Source: Tubiluchus corallicola
Lineage: Eukaryota; Priapulida; Priapulimorpha; Priapulimorphida; Tubiluchidae
Direction: 5' to 3'
Assembly (NCBI GenBank): GCA_030141605.1
Contig: JAQGDQ010000009.1
Coordinates: forward strand, 1,397,001-1,461,000
Length of the DNA: 64,000 nucleotides
The notes beneath the pieces are model-generated. The model searched no databases, had not been told where the DNA came from, and saw only the letters and a program-made list of their open reading frames with translations. Shown here piece by piece: positions 48,350-61,555 of the stretch. Both the position numbers and the translations under genes were made by a program. Position 1 is the stretch's first letter. Each line of letters begins with the position of its first letter.

Positions 48350-48900
48350 ATTATAATTTCGACAATTTCCGCCCACACTAATGATGTTCATACCGCATAT
48401 GCGAACTATGTTGTTCTAATGATTTGCTACCTAATAAGGTGCCAGTGTGACGTAATTACAAACATGACGTAATGAAAGCACCTGCCCGTGATTTAATGCA
48501 TGAAAACAATAATTAAATAAGTCATTAGGAGAGCATTATCTAAATGAAAAAGAGCTGAAAACCATATTCACCCAGACTGTGCTTTTGTTCACTTCCAGGG
48601 GGAGGGGAGGGAGAGGAACAACAGAACGTAGTTTCACATCTCCCCGGGACATTTCCGCAGGGTAATTATCCTCATTATCATCATTTAGTGAAGTTTTAGT
48701 CTTTTAGTTATTGCCCTTGTGGCTCCCCGCAGCTGTGCACCTGACGGAGACACTACCAGGGCATCTTCCATTTAACCAAGCAATGCCAGTAGCTGATTTT
48801 CGCGACGGGTGTTTCCGTTAGTAGCTAATTAAACCGAAGATCAGTGAATTATTGGTTAATGGGAACTGTGAATTACTGTGAAGTGCATTTCAATGTGGTC
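48350..48900. promoter_or_regulatory. Candidate regulatory block between ROS1 and TLX
   Basis: Sequence-complex stretch with two TGACGTAAT (ATF/CREB-like) words, TAATTA-type homeodomain words, a CAGCTG and a GTGCACCTGA word, and few repeats. Inference from composition and motif density only. Confidence 0.3.
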
Positions 48901-51900
48901 TTGTTCGAGTCCTAACTTTCCCATGGCCTGCGCCTTGTGAACGTCTTTAAGAGAAGGTTTAGCGTGAGTTGAACAGTTGACTAAGCCATATAGCTTGACA
49001 ATGTCAGCAAGGCTGCAAGGGTGTAATTTAGGGAGGAAGGAAAATGTTAATAACTTCTATAGCGACCTGCAAGAAGCTCCAATAACAATTTATCGATTGT
49101 CTGAAAATGTTCTTCTAGAGAACAACTGTTCTCATATTGTACATTAGTTTGGAACGCCAAAACAGGAGGGGAGGGAGTCTAAACCTAAGGTGGCCGGACC
49201 TTCCTATAGTTAGTTTTTATTTTTCTTCTTTAAATGCTGCATAGTTTCTTTTGCCAAGACGGCAGTTGCTAGCTTTTTCGTCAGATGTTTCCAATTCCCA
49301 AATTTCCTTTGAACATATTTCGAAACTTCTTTGGTTTAGCAATAATAGAACGCCAATAAAGATGCTAGTGGCGCAATACTTTTTAACTTTTTGCTGTCAT
49401 TAAATTAGTTTAATTCTTAATGACAACAACAGTGAACAGTGACAATTAATAAAAAATGTCGCGATTAACAAAACAAGGAAAAAAAGAAAATTGTTTTACT
49501 TTGTCGGATTTTTTCAACTTGGTTAAGAATTAATCTGTTATTATGGTTCCCTGTGTTATAGCATTACATTCGTGTTTATCTTCCTCAGTTTCTTTTTGTT
49601 TCATTTCCTCGCTTAGGCCCTACTGGGTGACATGTTCTTCTATTTCCTCGCTTTTTTCGCAAGTTTTTTATTGAATTTTGCTGCCACTATATCACAACAA
49701 ATTTATTGGCAATCTTCAATTTTAGACAAATTTGTAGATGTTTTCTTAATTGATATTGACAATAGTTCAAGGTACGTAGTAATCTCGCCAGGCTGCTGCC
49801 TATACAGGTAAAAGTCAGCCATGTTCGCTTTTCCTGTTGGGTATTAAAAATAAATGTAATCCTTGGATTTTCGTCACGAGATTTTCTCTCTGTTGTGGAA
49901 ATTCATTTGTTATAATTTACTTCATGAAATGGCTGTGACTTGCCTGTTCGCTTACGAAGACCTTTTCCTGTATTAGCAAGTTTGGGAAGTTTAAAAATGT
50001 ACCTTTTTTTGTTTTTTAACAAGTTTCAACAGATATCTCGCGTAAATATGTGGCCGAGTAGCTCCCAAAGTAACTTCAGTAAACCAATGCTCAGTAGTAA
50101 TGTTATACAAAAGCACTATTTAGCGAAATAGCATAGAAGCGTTTGAGTATACAATAACCACGCGGTGAATCATTTGGATGAAATGTTATATTGTTATATA
50201 CCATAATTTATAGAAACGAGTTATTATAGGTGGGAGGGTCGTTTACTTACGGAAGATTAGTTAGTTAATGCTTACACGTGCTGTAGTCTCTTAGTCCAGA
50301 AGCTGCATGTATTAAGAGCAGGAAGGACCCACTGCTGGGTTAATCGCTCGTATATACTAAACTGTCGATGCATCACTAATAATTAACATCGGAACTAAAC
50401 TTCTGGACAATGTCCAGATCGCGCTAACCTTGGCCAGAACAACATCCTAGCTGGCGTTTCTTCCTGTCTCCACAATTAGACAAGCAAACAAACAAACAAA
50501 CAAAGCTACTTGGTTAGTTTTTTCACAAAAATTACAGGAAATACACGTAGTAATTCAGCACCGAATAGAAGTGATTTTCAGTAAGGTGTTCTCAGGGTTG
50601 GACTCAAATTTAACAGGTAGATGAAGGTGTGAGTCATCAAGGCGTCCGGCTGAAGCCCATGCTGTGACAGGTGCCCTTTAATAATATGTTATGATTATCC
50701 TTTGTGAAGGTGACCGTTAAATATGGTGTGTGCCGCTTGGTCTTATGTGAATGCTGCTAGATTCAGTTCTTAATATTGGCAATGTTCCTAATATATATTG
50801 ACAATGACAACAATGATAAAAACCTACAAGTATTTTATTGTTAGATACCTACAAACCTACATATTATTGTAAATTACGCACCCACATAGATCTAATATCT
50901 AAAATATAAGATTATAGTGACTTTCGCTCCTAAATTAATGAATGTGTAGGTGAAGCTGAATGTAATAAGCATGCAATCATTAATTTTCTATTTTTCAAAT
51001 GAGATCGTTACATATGTGATCATCGGTGTAGTCATTATGTGACAATGAATTGTTGATGGCGGTTTTCTTTCTTCTCTAAAACTCATAAACTGAAATTTAA
51101 TCAAATTACAACCCGATAAGCTTTGATTTTTGCTGTTATAAAAACAATTGTTATTACATGATTGTTTTGACTGGTTTCCCTGGTTGGGAAGGCAGCACCT
51201 AGAAATAAAAACATTTAATTCAATTCGCATTTGTTGCTACTTAACAATGCAGTTTTGAGATTTGTTGTCTCATAATAATTTCTTCTCATACGACGCCAAT
51301 ATTAATTTCAGCAAATACTGATACATGTATCTCTAAATATAAGAACCTTAAAGTGGAAAATGAGCAATTGTAACACTGTTACAAAAATGCAAACTCAGGG
51401 TGGGGAAAGGGGATACAGGGGAGTAAGGGAGGCCTGCAGGTAGTATGCTCACGTAGTTTTTATGTTAAAAGAGACCCAGTTAAGTGTAATTCATTGTCTT
51501 GAGTGGACAATGGCTTTGCTTAGGACGATTTGAATAAAGAAAAATAGAGAAAAACAGTCTATTAAAATGACTATAGCACTAAAAAAACAATTCGGCTACT
51601 GCAAAATACTAAAACATATCACATTTATGGAGTTTAATCAGAGGTTTAATGTGGGCCCAAAATTACAGAGAGAAAGCTATGTCCTCGACGTCCTTGAACA
51701 TATAATTTTGCTTAAACTATTACACGCTAATTTGCTCGGAAGTTTTTGCCAGCAGCTTGGAGTTATAATTTTGTGGCAGAGATAATCACTCCAAACCCTT
51801 TCTTACAATAAGAGCTTACAAGCTTGGCTACACCAGTTTACTTTTGCCGAAAATTACACCCCCCTAATTTTGCGGAGTGTTATAGAGAATTGTTGTCAGA

Positions 51901-52036
51901 TCTGTCGTCGGATGAGTATCTCTCTTTTGGCATAAAGAGAAAACGAGCAAATTATGATCATTTACACGGGCGACTGCGCAGCATTCTACCTCTTCCGCTG
52001 CGCTTCTTTGCAGAACTCCGCCTCCCCGCTGACAAT
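48901..52036. other. Intergenic, no gene seen
   Basis: AT-rich DNA up to the GC-richer patch at 51960-52036 that precedes the candidate exon. Confidence 0.55.
50484..50504. repeat. (CAAA)n microsatellite
   Basis: Five CAAA units. Confidence 0.85.
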
Positions 52037-52123
52037 ATGGCTGAAGGAACAGGAGGAACTTGGACGGTAAAAAAGAGAGGTGAAGAATACACGTTTCAGC
52101 CATGTTTTACCTGTCCAAAATGC
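52037..52123 (+). CDS. Candidate first coding exon of an unrecognised gene
   Basis: 29 codons from ATGG (good start context, after GACAAT) to TGC, followed by a consensus GTGAGT donor at 52124. The peptide begins MAEGTGGTWTVKKRGEEY and ends CFTCPKC, a Cys cluster that could bind metal. The 75 nt upstream are pyrimidine- and GC-rich with a CTTCCG core, like a housekeeping promoter and 5' UTR, and stand out from the AT-rich surroundings. No downstream exon was found, and a large ATT array follows. I do not recognise the protein. A chance open frame is possible. Confidence 0.35.
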
Positions 52124-52493
52124 GTGAGTCATTCAGAGCAGCAGGACAGCGTCTGTTGGTACACCTTCCCCTCTGTGATGTCTCAAGTAAATTTGCTGCC
52201 TAATGATAGGGTAACCATTTATGCACTAACTGCTAGCTTGTTATTACCAATAAACATATAAACACCGCTGGATTAGTCTGTCTGCAGAATAATGAAGGTG
52301 GCTCAACAATCGTTAAACTTTTTGCACCATTTCAGCTGGAAAACCAACAACGGTTAATTACTGTGTGGGGAAATATTAGGGACAAATATTAGGAAATATG
52401 ACGCACTAACTGTGGACACTTATAAGATAAACACTTTAAATTCTATCAAATTTTTATCTACTCTTTATTCAGAATTGAACGTTTGTAGTCTAT

Positions 52494-53451
<958 letters not shown>

Positions 53452-53761
53452 CGCTTTTAATAGGCTTAAACAAAGGTATTTTGAGATGGGCCTAATTCTT
53501 CTGTAGCATTTGCAAAACGTTATAATACAGCATAAAGTACATGCATAATTTTAGTAGACCAAGAAAAATTACACAAGGGTAAAAGGAAAGTAAAAGAGTT
53601 TTTACAACCAAAGTGAACAAACCATTAGTTTGTTTGATTGTTTATTGATTAATTCATTCAGTCATTTGTCTATATATCATTGTCTGCTTCTTTTTTGCCT
53701 CTGCTTGCCCACATATCCATTTGTTTAATCAAGTAAGTTTGCCAATTACATTTGACCAGCA

Positions 53762-53936
53762 ATGTATTCATTCATTCATTCATTCATTCATTCATTCATT
53801 CATTCATTCATTCATTCATTCATTCATTCATTCAGCTATTCATTTATTTATTTGTTCAGCCATTGAAGCACCCATTTATTCAGTCATCCGTCCATCCATC
53901 CATCACTCATTCATTCATTCATTCATTCATTCACTA
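53762..53936. repeat. (CATT)n microsatellite
   Basis: Two CATT blocks around a degenerate centre. Confidence 0.95.
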
Positions 53937-55058
53937 GTTTAAATAAACAAGTAAATAAACAAATAAATGGATAAATGATTATAAATGGCCGTGTGTAGAT
54001 CGCTCAAGTGTACAAGGACCAAATGTAAAAAAATACAAAAATATCTATGAGGCTTACTTTCATGGAAAATAAATCAGCTAGTTAGATCGCCATAATGGTC
54101 TTTCTCTATTATGGGGTCTACATTCACTTGTTTTGGCGTCTTGTGAAAACATTAACTAAAGTTACTGAAAAGTCCGTTACACTTGCTGCATGAAGTTTGC
54201 AAACGAATGTGATTTTTTGAAGTTTCCATAAGTCTGCCAATACCTGCTTGCATTATTTACCTTTCTTCTACCTGTCACTGACTACAGAGAAAAGTCGAAA
54301 ATTGGCCCGTTATTCTACTGAATTGTCGGTTTGGCTTGTACTGAGTTCCGGCTTATAGCCGCAATATTTACTTTTAGTATCAGTTCGATTTTTCAGCAAC
54401 TATATAGATGTTACAACTAATCGCAAAATTGCCAGTTTCTCTTTTGCTGTTGCCGAATTTAAATGATTTTGATAATTTTAAATGGTTTAATAATCAGTCG
54501 GTATTGTTTTGTATATACTTGTTCTTTTGTTTGATGGACTGATAATTGCTATGGCTTACGCTTTTAATTCAATAACCACTAATGATATTAAAATGAAGGT
54601 TTAAAAAGATGTTTTTCATACAGCATGTTCGGTTTAGCTGTTTAAAAGGTCCGTTTGCCGAGTGTAGAGCCATGAGTTCGAAGACACTAAACACTTGTTG
54701 CATTAAAATCTTCATGTTGATGCCCGTAACTGGTAATTCTGAGTTTAACAGTGCTTACTTACTTGCTTATTTATGTACTTATTCCAAACTGCTTGTTAAT
54801 TTGTTTGCTTTTTTGTTTATTTACTATTTTTATTTTTATGTACGCATTAGTTCATTTTCGTCATTTCTTTTATTTCATGGTTCATTTATTCATTCATTTC
54901 GTTCTTCTTTATTTGTTTGTCCATTTATTTATTTATCTATTAAATGATTCGGTAGTTCATAATATATCCCGTTTATTTGTTTGTTTGTTACAAGCATTCG
55001 TTCACTCGTTGTTTCGTTCATGTCTTCATTTTTATGTCATATATTTGTTTGTATTTTC
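53937..55058. other. Intergenic, low complexity
   Basis: Many TTTATT/TTCATT words. No gene seen. Confidence 0.6.
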
Positions 55059-55632
55059 TTGAAAGAAAGCTGGATGATTTTTCATGTCCGACCCCACTTT
55101 GAAGTACATTGAAAAGTCTTAACACCTACAATAATGCCAAAGTGTTTCTGATAATTAAATAATAAGTTAAAAACGTAATTAACTGCCGGCGAGCCCTTTA
55201 ATAACTGATCATAATTTTGAAAAGCACAAACTTTCCACGAGTGTTACACGTGTTTTTAGAAGTACAGTGCTACTGTACAACGTTCAGTGTGATACACAAA
55301 AACTCGGCGAATTTTAAATTTAAAAACTTAAATTTTAAGTTTAAAGCTGTGTTCACCTAAGAGCTCTGGAATGTGTCGCAACTGAACACATCTAAACGCT
55401 GCCTGTTTTTTATGCAATGTGTTTTCGAGATACAGGCGCTAGTGCCCATCTAGCTGGCGTATGGCGAAATGCGTGTAACGGCGAAGAACTAACCTCACGA
55501 ACGATACACAATAATTCTTTCATGATAATAAAAATAATAAGTCATTCTTGAAAAAATAGTCTGTTCTGTTTCAATAATTTATACATTAGATTATTTTAAA
55601 CTATAGTTTAAGATTGGCCCGATTTTCCTTAA
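55059..55632 (+). mobile_element. TTAA-flanked MITE family, copy B
   Basis: About 574 bp, from TTGAAAGAAAGCTGGATGATTTTT to GATTTTCCTTAA. Carries ATAATGCCAAAGTGTTTCTG, AAAACTCGGCGAATTTT and CGCTAGTGCCCATCTAGC like copies A and C. Confidence 0.82.
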
Positions 55633-56809
55633 AGAATTGTAAGGTTAAATTCAGAATTACTTGTGATGCTTGTGGTAATTCAATATAGCTTACTGCAGGT
55701 AAAACACAAAATTAATAAGATAACTTCATTATTTTACCGCAAGGCGAACTTAACAGCAATACGGGAGCTACTTCCCCTCCTCCCACCGCGCTCCGCCCTT
55801 TCAGTTTTTGATCCAAGATAATTCTTTCTGATTTACAAGCAGAAGCCGCCATCGTCTACACTACTAGTTTCACATATAAGTTAATCAGATGTGATGGTTG
55901 ACAATTACCTCATAAGCAGAAAAACAAACATGCCACAAAAGGTAAAAGTTTAATCTTGCTCTGAACTCCGGATTCGAGCGTTTCAAAATGTCAGTAAGCA
56001 TTAACTCAGAGTAATCACTACGTCAAGTTGAAATGACATTATAAAACTGGTGATAAAATTAACTGCTTTGCGGCAAAACCGAGCTTTTGCTGAAAATTAC
56101 AATTCACGAGAACAAATTAATGCATGAAGCACGCATAGGCAGTCAACACAATGCAATGAAAACAGTGAAATCAAATGACTGTTTGCAAGCCTTTTCATTT
56201 TAAGGCACATTGGAGCCACATGGAAGCGTTCTGAAAACAATTTTGCACTACTTTTATTGCTCATTTTTACTGTAATTTATTGCAATTAATTACTAAAGCT
56301 TGTTATGAAATATAAAAATCTATTAATCTATTCTGAAGTTCCACTGGTGATTTTTGTTAACTGGTTATTGCCACACATTTTCTATTTCTCTTTTCTTATT
56401 AACTGTAACTTCTTTCCTCAAAACTATCTTGGCGTTTCACTTTTTACTTATGTCGCCACTGAACTTTGGGTCCCGTTCTGAAATTGCCTCTGAGTTACTC
56501 TTTGATTTTCCACACTTGAAACTGCTGAAACAACTTTTTGATTTGTTGCCGGGTTACACTCGCAAAATTCAAACATGCTTCTTTGTACCCCGTATACCCT
56601 CAGTTTGAACGCTGATTACAGTATACATTGTACAAAATGGTATTTCATAACTTAAGAATTGTAGCCACTTGGGTCATCTATATAAATGACCGTACTGTAC
56701 TGTATTCTTCGTTTTATCCGCTTTCGTGTTGTTTGTATTATTCAAGATACATATTATATATACGTATGATTCGTAAAAAGACTTTAGATCGATCGCTGGC
56801 GCACCACTC

Positions 56810-57115
56810 CTAGTTTTTACATCGCCATCCCAGTGTGCGCCATTGGTTCACCAAAAAACACATTGTTCATTTGACTGACGATATGAAGTACTTTTACTTA
56901 GCAAAGTATGTGCTACGAATGCTCTGATTATTTTCTCAAACTGTAAGCAATATTATCTAAACTTGTTTCATACGACTTACCGTTAAAATGGCCACCTGTA
57001 ATGATAATCGCAAGAGTTTAAATTTACAAGTTTTATACAGCGTTACTGCTAATGCAAGCTCTATATGCAGTAAGACAACATGTAAGTGATGGAAAATTTC
57101 AAGACGAATTTTTTT
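56810..57115 (-). repeat. Dispersed repeat family R2, copy 4
   Basis: Reverse complement of the family: CATCCCAGTGTGCGCCA and GTTCACCAAAAAAC at the left, CTTACCGTTAAAATGGCC and GTTTTATACAGCGTTACTGC at the right, mirroring copies 1-3. Confidence 0.8.
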
Positions 57116-58779
57116 AACTTTATTTATGAAAAGTGTTGTTCTTGTCCTTTAAAAATCAGAGAGCTACTCAATAATAGTAGTCTTTAAAAGCGAAAGGAGT
57201 GAAGATATACTTTCGAAATGCTGACAGATTGATAGCGAAGGACAAGACGCAATTTCTTTTTTTGTATTTATATAGTTCGAAATCACACGCTTTTATTCCA
57301 CAACTCGGCAAATCATCAGCCACTCTGTAAACTCCCCACTCTATAACTCTTAATTACATTACTGTTGGCGCTGTTAGCGCTCGAGTGTTACATTCACAAA
57401 ACGTGAGATTTGATTGCGACGGTTTTTGTGTTTACAGAGAGCTCACAGACACGTGGACAGGTAGGCAGGTAAAAGAAGCCGGTAGCCCTTTGCTGATATT
57501 AAAATCGCTTGTAACACATGCGAACGGTGCCTAACAAAACAGAAAAGTAAACTGACAGATTGCCTAACGTTTCCTTCGTTGTATTAACAGACACTCAGAG
57601 TTATTAGAAGCTGAGAGAAAAATCTGTTTGTTTGACACGTGATAACAGAAACCACACGCAAACGAAACAGCTTCTCAATTAATTTACAACATTCAATTCT
57701 ATCAGTAATTTCTAGCTCGTACTATAAGCGTGCTATTTATAGGTTTTTTTATGATAATTCGGCAAACCTAGTCTCTATATTTATAAAACATATATAGATC
57801 ATTATCATTAACCACCGCACAGCAAACAAGAAATGTCACAAAAAAGTTAAAAAAACATTTTCTTTCATGAAAATATAGTGCCTATGTCTTCTCTTCAATA
57901 TATATAGTCATAACGTTTATTCGTATTAAAATAACTACATATATACATACAAAAAGAAATATTAATACACTAACTGTGTTTACTATTAATATAAATACAG
58001 TTAGTAAACGATAACACGTAAAACGTAAACGTACACGGTAGAAGTTTTAAGGAAAGTTAACTAGTTGCTATATATTCAAATATATCAATAATTTAGTTGT
58101 AATTTAAACCTATATAGTAAGCACAATTAAGACACATTAGAAATTCTCGCATATACAATAGCAGCATCTACGAAATCAACTGAGCAACAGATAATTCAGA
58201 TTTGTTTAATATATTCGAGTATATTTTCGAATATAATCACTTGCAATAATCATTTACACTACAACTATTAGGACTCTGCATATTATCAATGACCAGATTT
58301 TGAAAAGAGATTTGGCATTCTAGCTCAAAATTCTTCTTACATCACCATGGACAACCTGTGTTCGGTCAAATAAGCTTGAATATTAGCAAAAGTTCAATAT
58401 AAGCATGTAAATGTAAACCCTGTTTTTATCAGTTATAATTGAATTGCTTGTATTTGCAGACATTATCATGCAAATTATTGATGTTACAGAATAACTCTTT
58501 TTTGGCTCTAAATATGTGCGGCAGTAAATAATAATTACAGTATTTGCTTAACAACACTGGCTGCAAATAAAAACACAATATATTTACTTTTGTCTTCAAT
58601 AAAGATCTATCGTCGTAGTTGTGTTGTTTCAAAGTCTGCATTTTTTTATAATTTCTCAAGGTCAATTTTTGTATTCATTTCCATTCTTCATTATTAAAAA
58701 TCGTGTTTGTGTATTGGTCTAATAACAATGCAGTCATATGTGAAAACTTTTAGAGGTCGCAGTTCACTTTCGCTGAAAT
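57116..58779. other. Intergenic, no gene seen
   Basis: AT-rich; nothing recognised on either strand. Confidence 0.65.
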
Positions 58780-59060
58780 TTTGACAGTTAAAATGTCATT
58801 TATCGGTGCTAAATTAGGCGCGGAACTGCAGATGTTCACTCAGTAATAAGTGGGCACAATTCCCAAACCTCTTTACACGCTAACCAAGTGCTGCATTCTG
58901 TTCGGCTAATTAGGGCCGAATGACCACAGGTGACCAGTGGACGAATTAGCCAGGTAAGGCACTAATACTCAATCGAAATATGTTTGATCAGTGGTTAATA
59001 AGGTAAGTGAAACTGCAGGGAGTGAGGAGGCTATTGTCATCTTGAAGGCTTGTAATCTCG
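58780..59060. promoter_or_regulatory. Candidate regulatory block downstream of TLX
   Basis: Non-repetitive patch with GCTAATTAGG, GAATTAGCC and TGACCACAGGTGACC, flanked by low-complexity DNA. No coding frame. Motif-based inference only. Confidence 0.3.
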
Positions 59061-59239
59061 GAAAGCGACATCCGCAACATAATTTTAAGTTCTTTGCAGA
59101 ATCTTCCAATAATTTAGATAAACTTTGATTAATTGATTTACGTTTTAGTATAGATACGAATTTTCAGAATCAGAATATCTGTCAACGCATATTTATCATC
59201 TTTACCATTATCATCAGTAGTATCATCGTCGTCGTCGAT

Positions 59240-59243
59240 GGCT

Positions 59244-59274
<31 letters not shown>

Positions 59275-59290
59275 CATCTTCATCATCAGT
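59240..59290. repeat. (ATC)n microsatellite
   Basis: About ten ATC/CAT units plus a CATCTTCATCATC end. Confidence 0.9.
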
Positions 59291-60978
59291 GGTGGTAAAC
59301 ACAATTTTTTAAATAACTCTACAGTAAAATGTGAAAGTAGTTGCCTCATTTCTTTTGCTTTCTCTACGTACAATTAATTTTTTCCTAACCTGACGATTCA
59401 AAACAACTAAAATAGGAAAAACCAGACCTATACCTGTGCCTGAATGATTAATTATAGTTTTTCACTGTAATTTTCTTTGCCAAGAACCAAATCATTTACT
59501 CCTCAATTTGCAATTCAAGCATTGTACTGTCTACTGTTGAATGGACTGTTGTGAAACTCATGAAGTCTGGAACTTATCATTCTATGTACCCATATTCTGA
59601 ACAAGCGTTTTCGCCACGGGCCACACTTGAGTCCAGCCGTTACCGCTTGGCCTAAGAATCAGGAAAGTTTTCAACATTTTGCCATTTGGTCGAGTATTTC
59701 TGAGACAAATTGGCTTTACTGGGTTTTACTCAGCATCTTGCCGGCGGCTGAAATTCAACTCTTTGCCACCCAACCTGGCAGGTAATTATGAGAAAGCGTT
59801 AGACACTTACGATTACTTAATTTTGTGGATATTTGTAAGCAGGAACTGTTGGCGGTACCCTAGCGGTGCCCCGGGCAGTGGACAAATCAATTTCACACAA
59901 CCGTACTTTTATACTGAGGATATTTCGTGATTTCTCTACACGTAGAAATAAAAGAAGTTTTATAACGACTTAAGTAGAAACTGCTGAATTAAGTAAAATT
60001 ACATCTGTCTTGGCGATTTCAGTTTTGACACACCATGCAGGTGCAACGCTGTAAAATTATAAAAATCGAAAAAAAATTCGAAGCCGTCAAACATTTTATC
60101 ATTATTGCATCGTTCAACTTATTAGCCACACATTAAAAAAATTCAAATAGTGTTCCAGTTAGGTGGATAGTAGGCTTGTAGTCTTGCACTTACATCATAT
60201 TTTAAGTTGATTTCATTTGAAGATAAATGAGGTCAGACGAAAAAAATCCTAAAAACTACTGAACACAGTGTGTGCTTACTAATACATATATATATATATA
60301 TATATATACGTCAAAATATATATATAAATAAAAAAAAATATATATATATATATTTACATTATATACATATATTCTTATTTACTATACATTATCATATAAT
60401 ATACATTATATACTTAATAAATGCATTTAAAATGTTTTCCAAAAAGAATGCGCAAATTTTAGCTATAGTACTTATAATTCCACCACTTCATTAGTTTTGT
60501 TTCTTAATAAGTTTACTTTGCCGGTCGACTCAGTGATGAATTTCAAATTTCTAAAAAAACACGGATTACAATTAGTTAACGTATTTTGATCAAAATAATT
60601 CCCATAGATATTGAATGTCGCCCGCAAGATGATCCGAAGTAATGGCTTTTTTAGATCCGATAAGCGGCTGCAAACATTTGCAGTTAAAATGGCCGATTAG
60701 TACATTGACCGGCAGCCTACAGGGCGCTAAAAATGAATTTTTGCCACGCACTTGATAACGAAAACACACGCAATGAAACTTTTTACCGTATTATCATGGC
60801 GTTATTAGCTGTGCAAATTTTTGTTCAACTTTGTTTGAAATAATATATAAAAGTTACATTGATAGAAATTTATAAAGTGATGCCCTATAAGGTCGCACTT
60901 TTATTATAGTAAATTTGTGTAACTTTTCTAAAAGTGTATACACTCTATGCTCAGATAACTGAATAGCACTGAATATTC
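59291..60978. other. Intergenic, no gene seen
   Basis: A GC-richer patch at 59595-59890 includes, on the minus strand, GGCCAAGCGGTAACGGCTGG, which resembles a tRNA D-arm, but no B box follows. Probably a worn SINE. Confidence 0.45.
60283..60352. repeat. (TA)n microsatellite
   Basis: Three TA runs separated by short A-rich interruptions. Confidence 0.9.
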
Positions 60979-61555
60979 TTAAAGGTAAACTAGTCCCAGT
61001 GTTAAACTATATTATTCTATAATGATTAAACTATAATCAAAATAATCTACTCTACGTAGAATAAAAAAACGGAATATATTATTTTTCAAGAATGTGAAAG
61101 AATTATTATGGCTATATATTACAGAAACATTATTTCACGCTTCAAGTCGGTTCTTCACTTTTTCATGCATTCGCTAGTTAGATGGGCACTAGCGCCTGCA
61201 TCTGGGAAATGCGTGGCACAAAAACAGGTGCTGTACTTCTCAGTTCAGAGTTGTTCAGTTGTGATGTATATAGTGCACACATCCGAGAGCTCATGCGTGA
61301 GCACTGCGGTAAATTTGAACTTTGAATTTTAAACAAAATTTTCCGAGTTTTTATATATCACACTGAAGGTTGTACGGTAGCACCCTACTTCAGTGATGTC
61401 AACGTCACTAGTTGAGCTCGCCCGCCGTTTATTAAATTTTTAATCTATTATTTCATTATCAGAAACGCTTTGGCATTGTCGTTGTGTTAAGATGTATGTT
61501 CTTTACCTTACTTGAAAGTAGGTAGGATATGAAAAATCATCGTGTTTTCCTTTAA
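60979..61555 (-). mobile_element. TTAA-flanked MITE family, copy C
   Basis: About 577 bp with both ends intact: TTAAAGGTAAACTAGTCCC at the left and, on the other strand, TTAAAGGAAAACACGATGA at the right. Inverted relative to copies A and B. Defines the family limits and the TTAA target. Confidence 0.85.

Noticed and set aside
56354-56608. 84-codon plus-strand frame
   Set aside because: Low-complexity hydrophobic start, no homology recognised, no exon borders.
59600-59660. tRNA-like D-arm on the minus strand
   Set aside because: No B box or cloverleaf; kept only as a note on a worn SINE.
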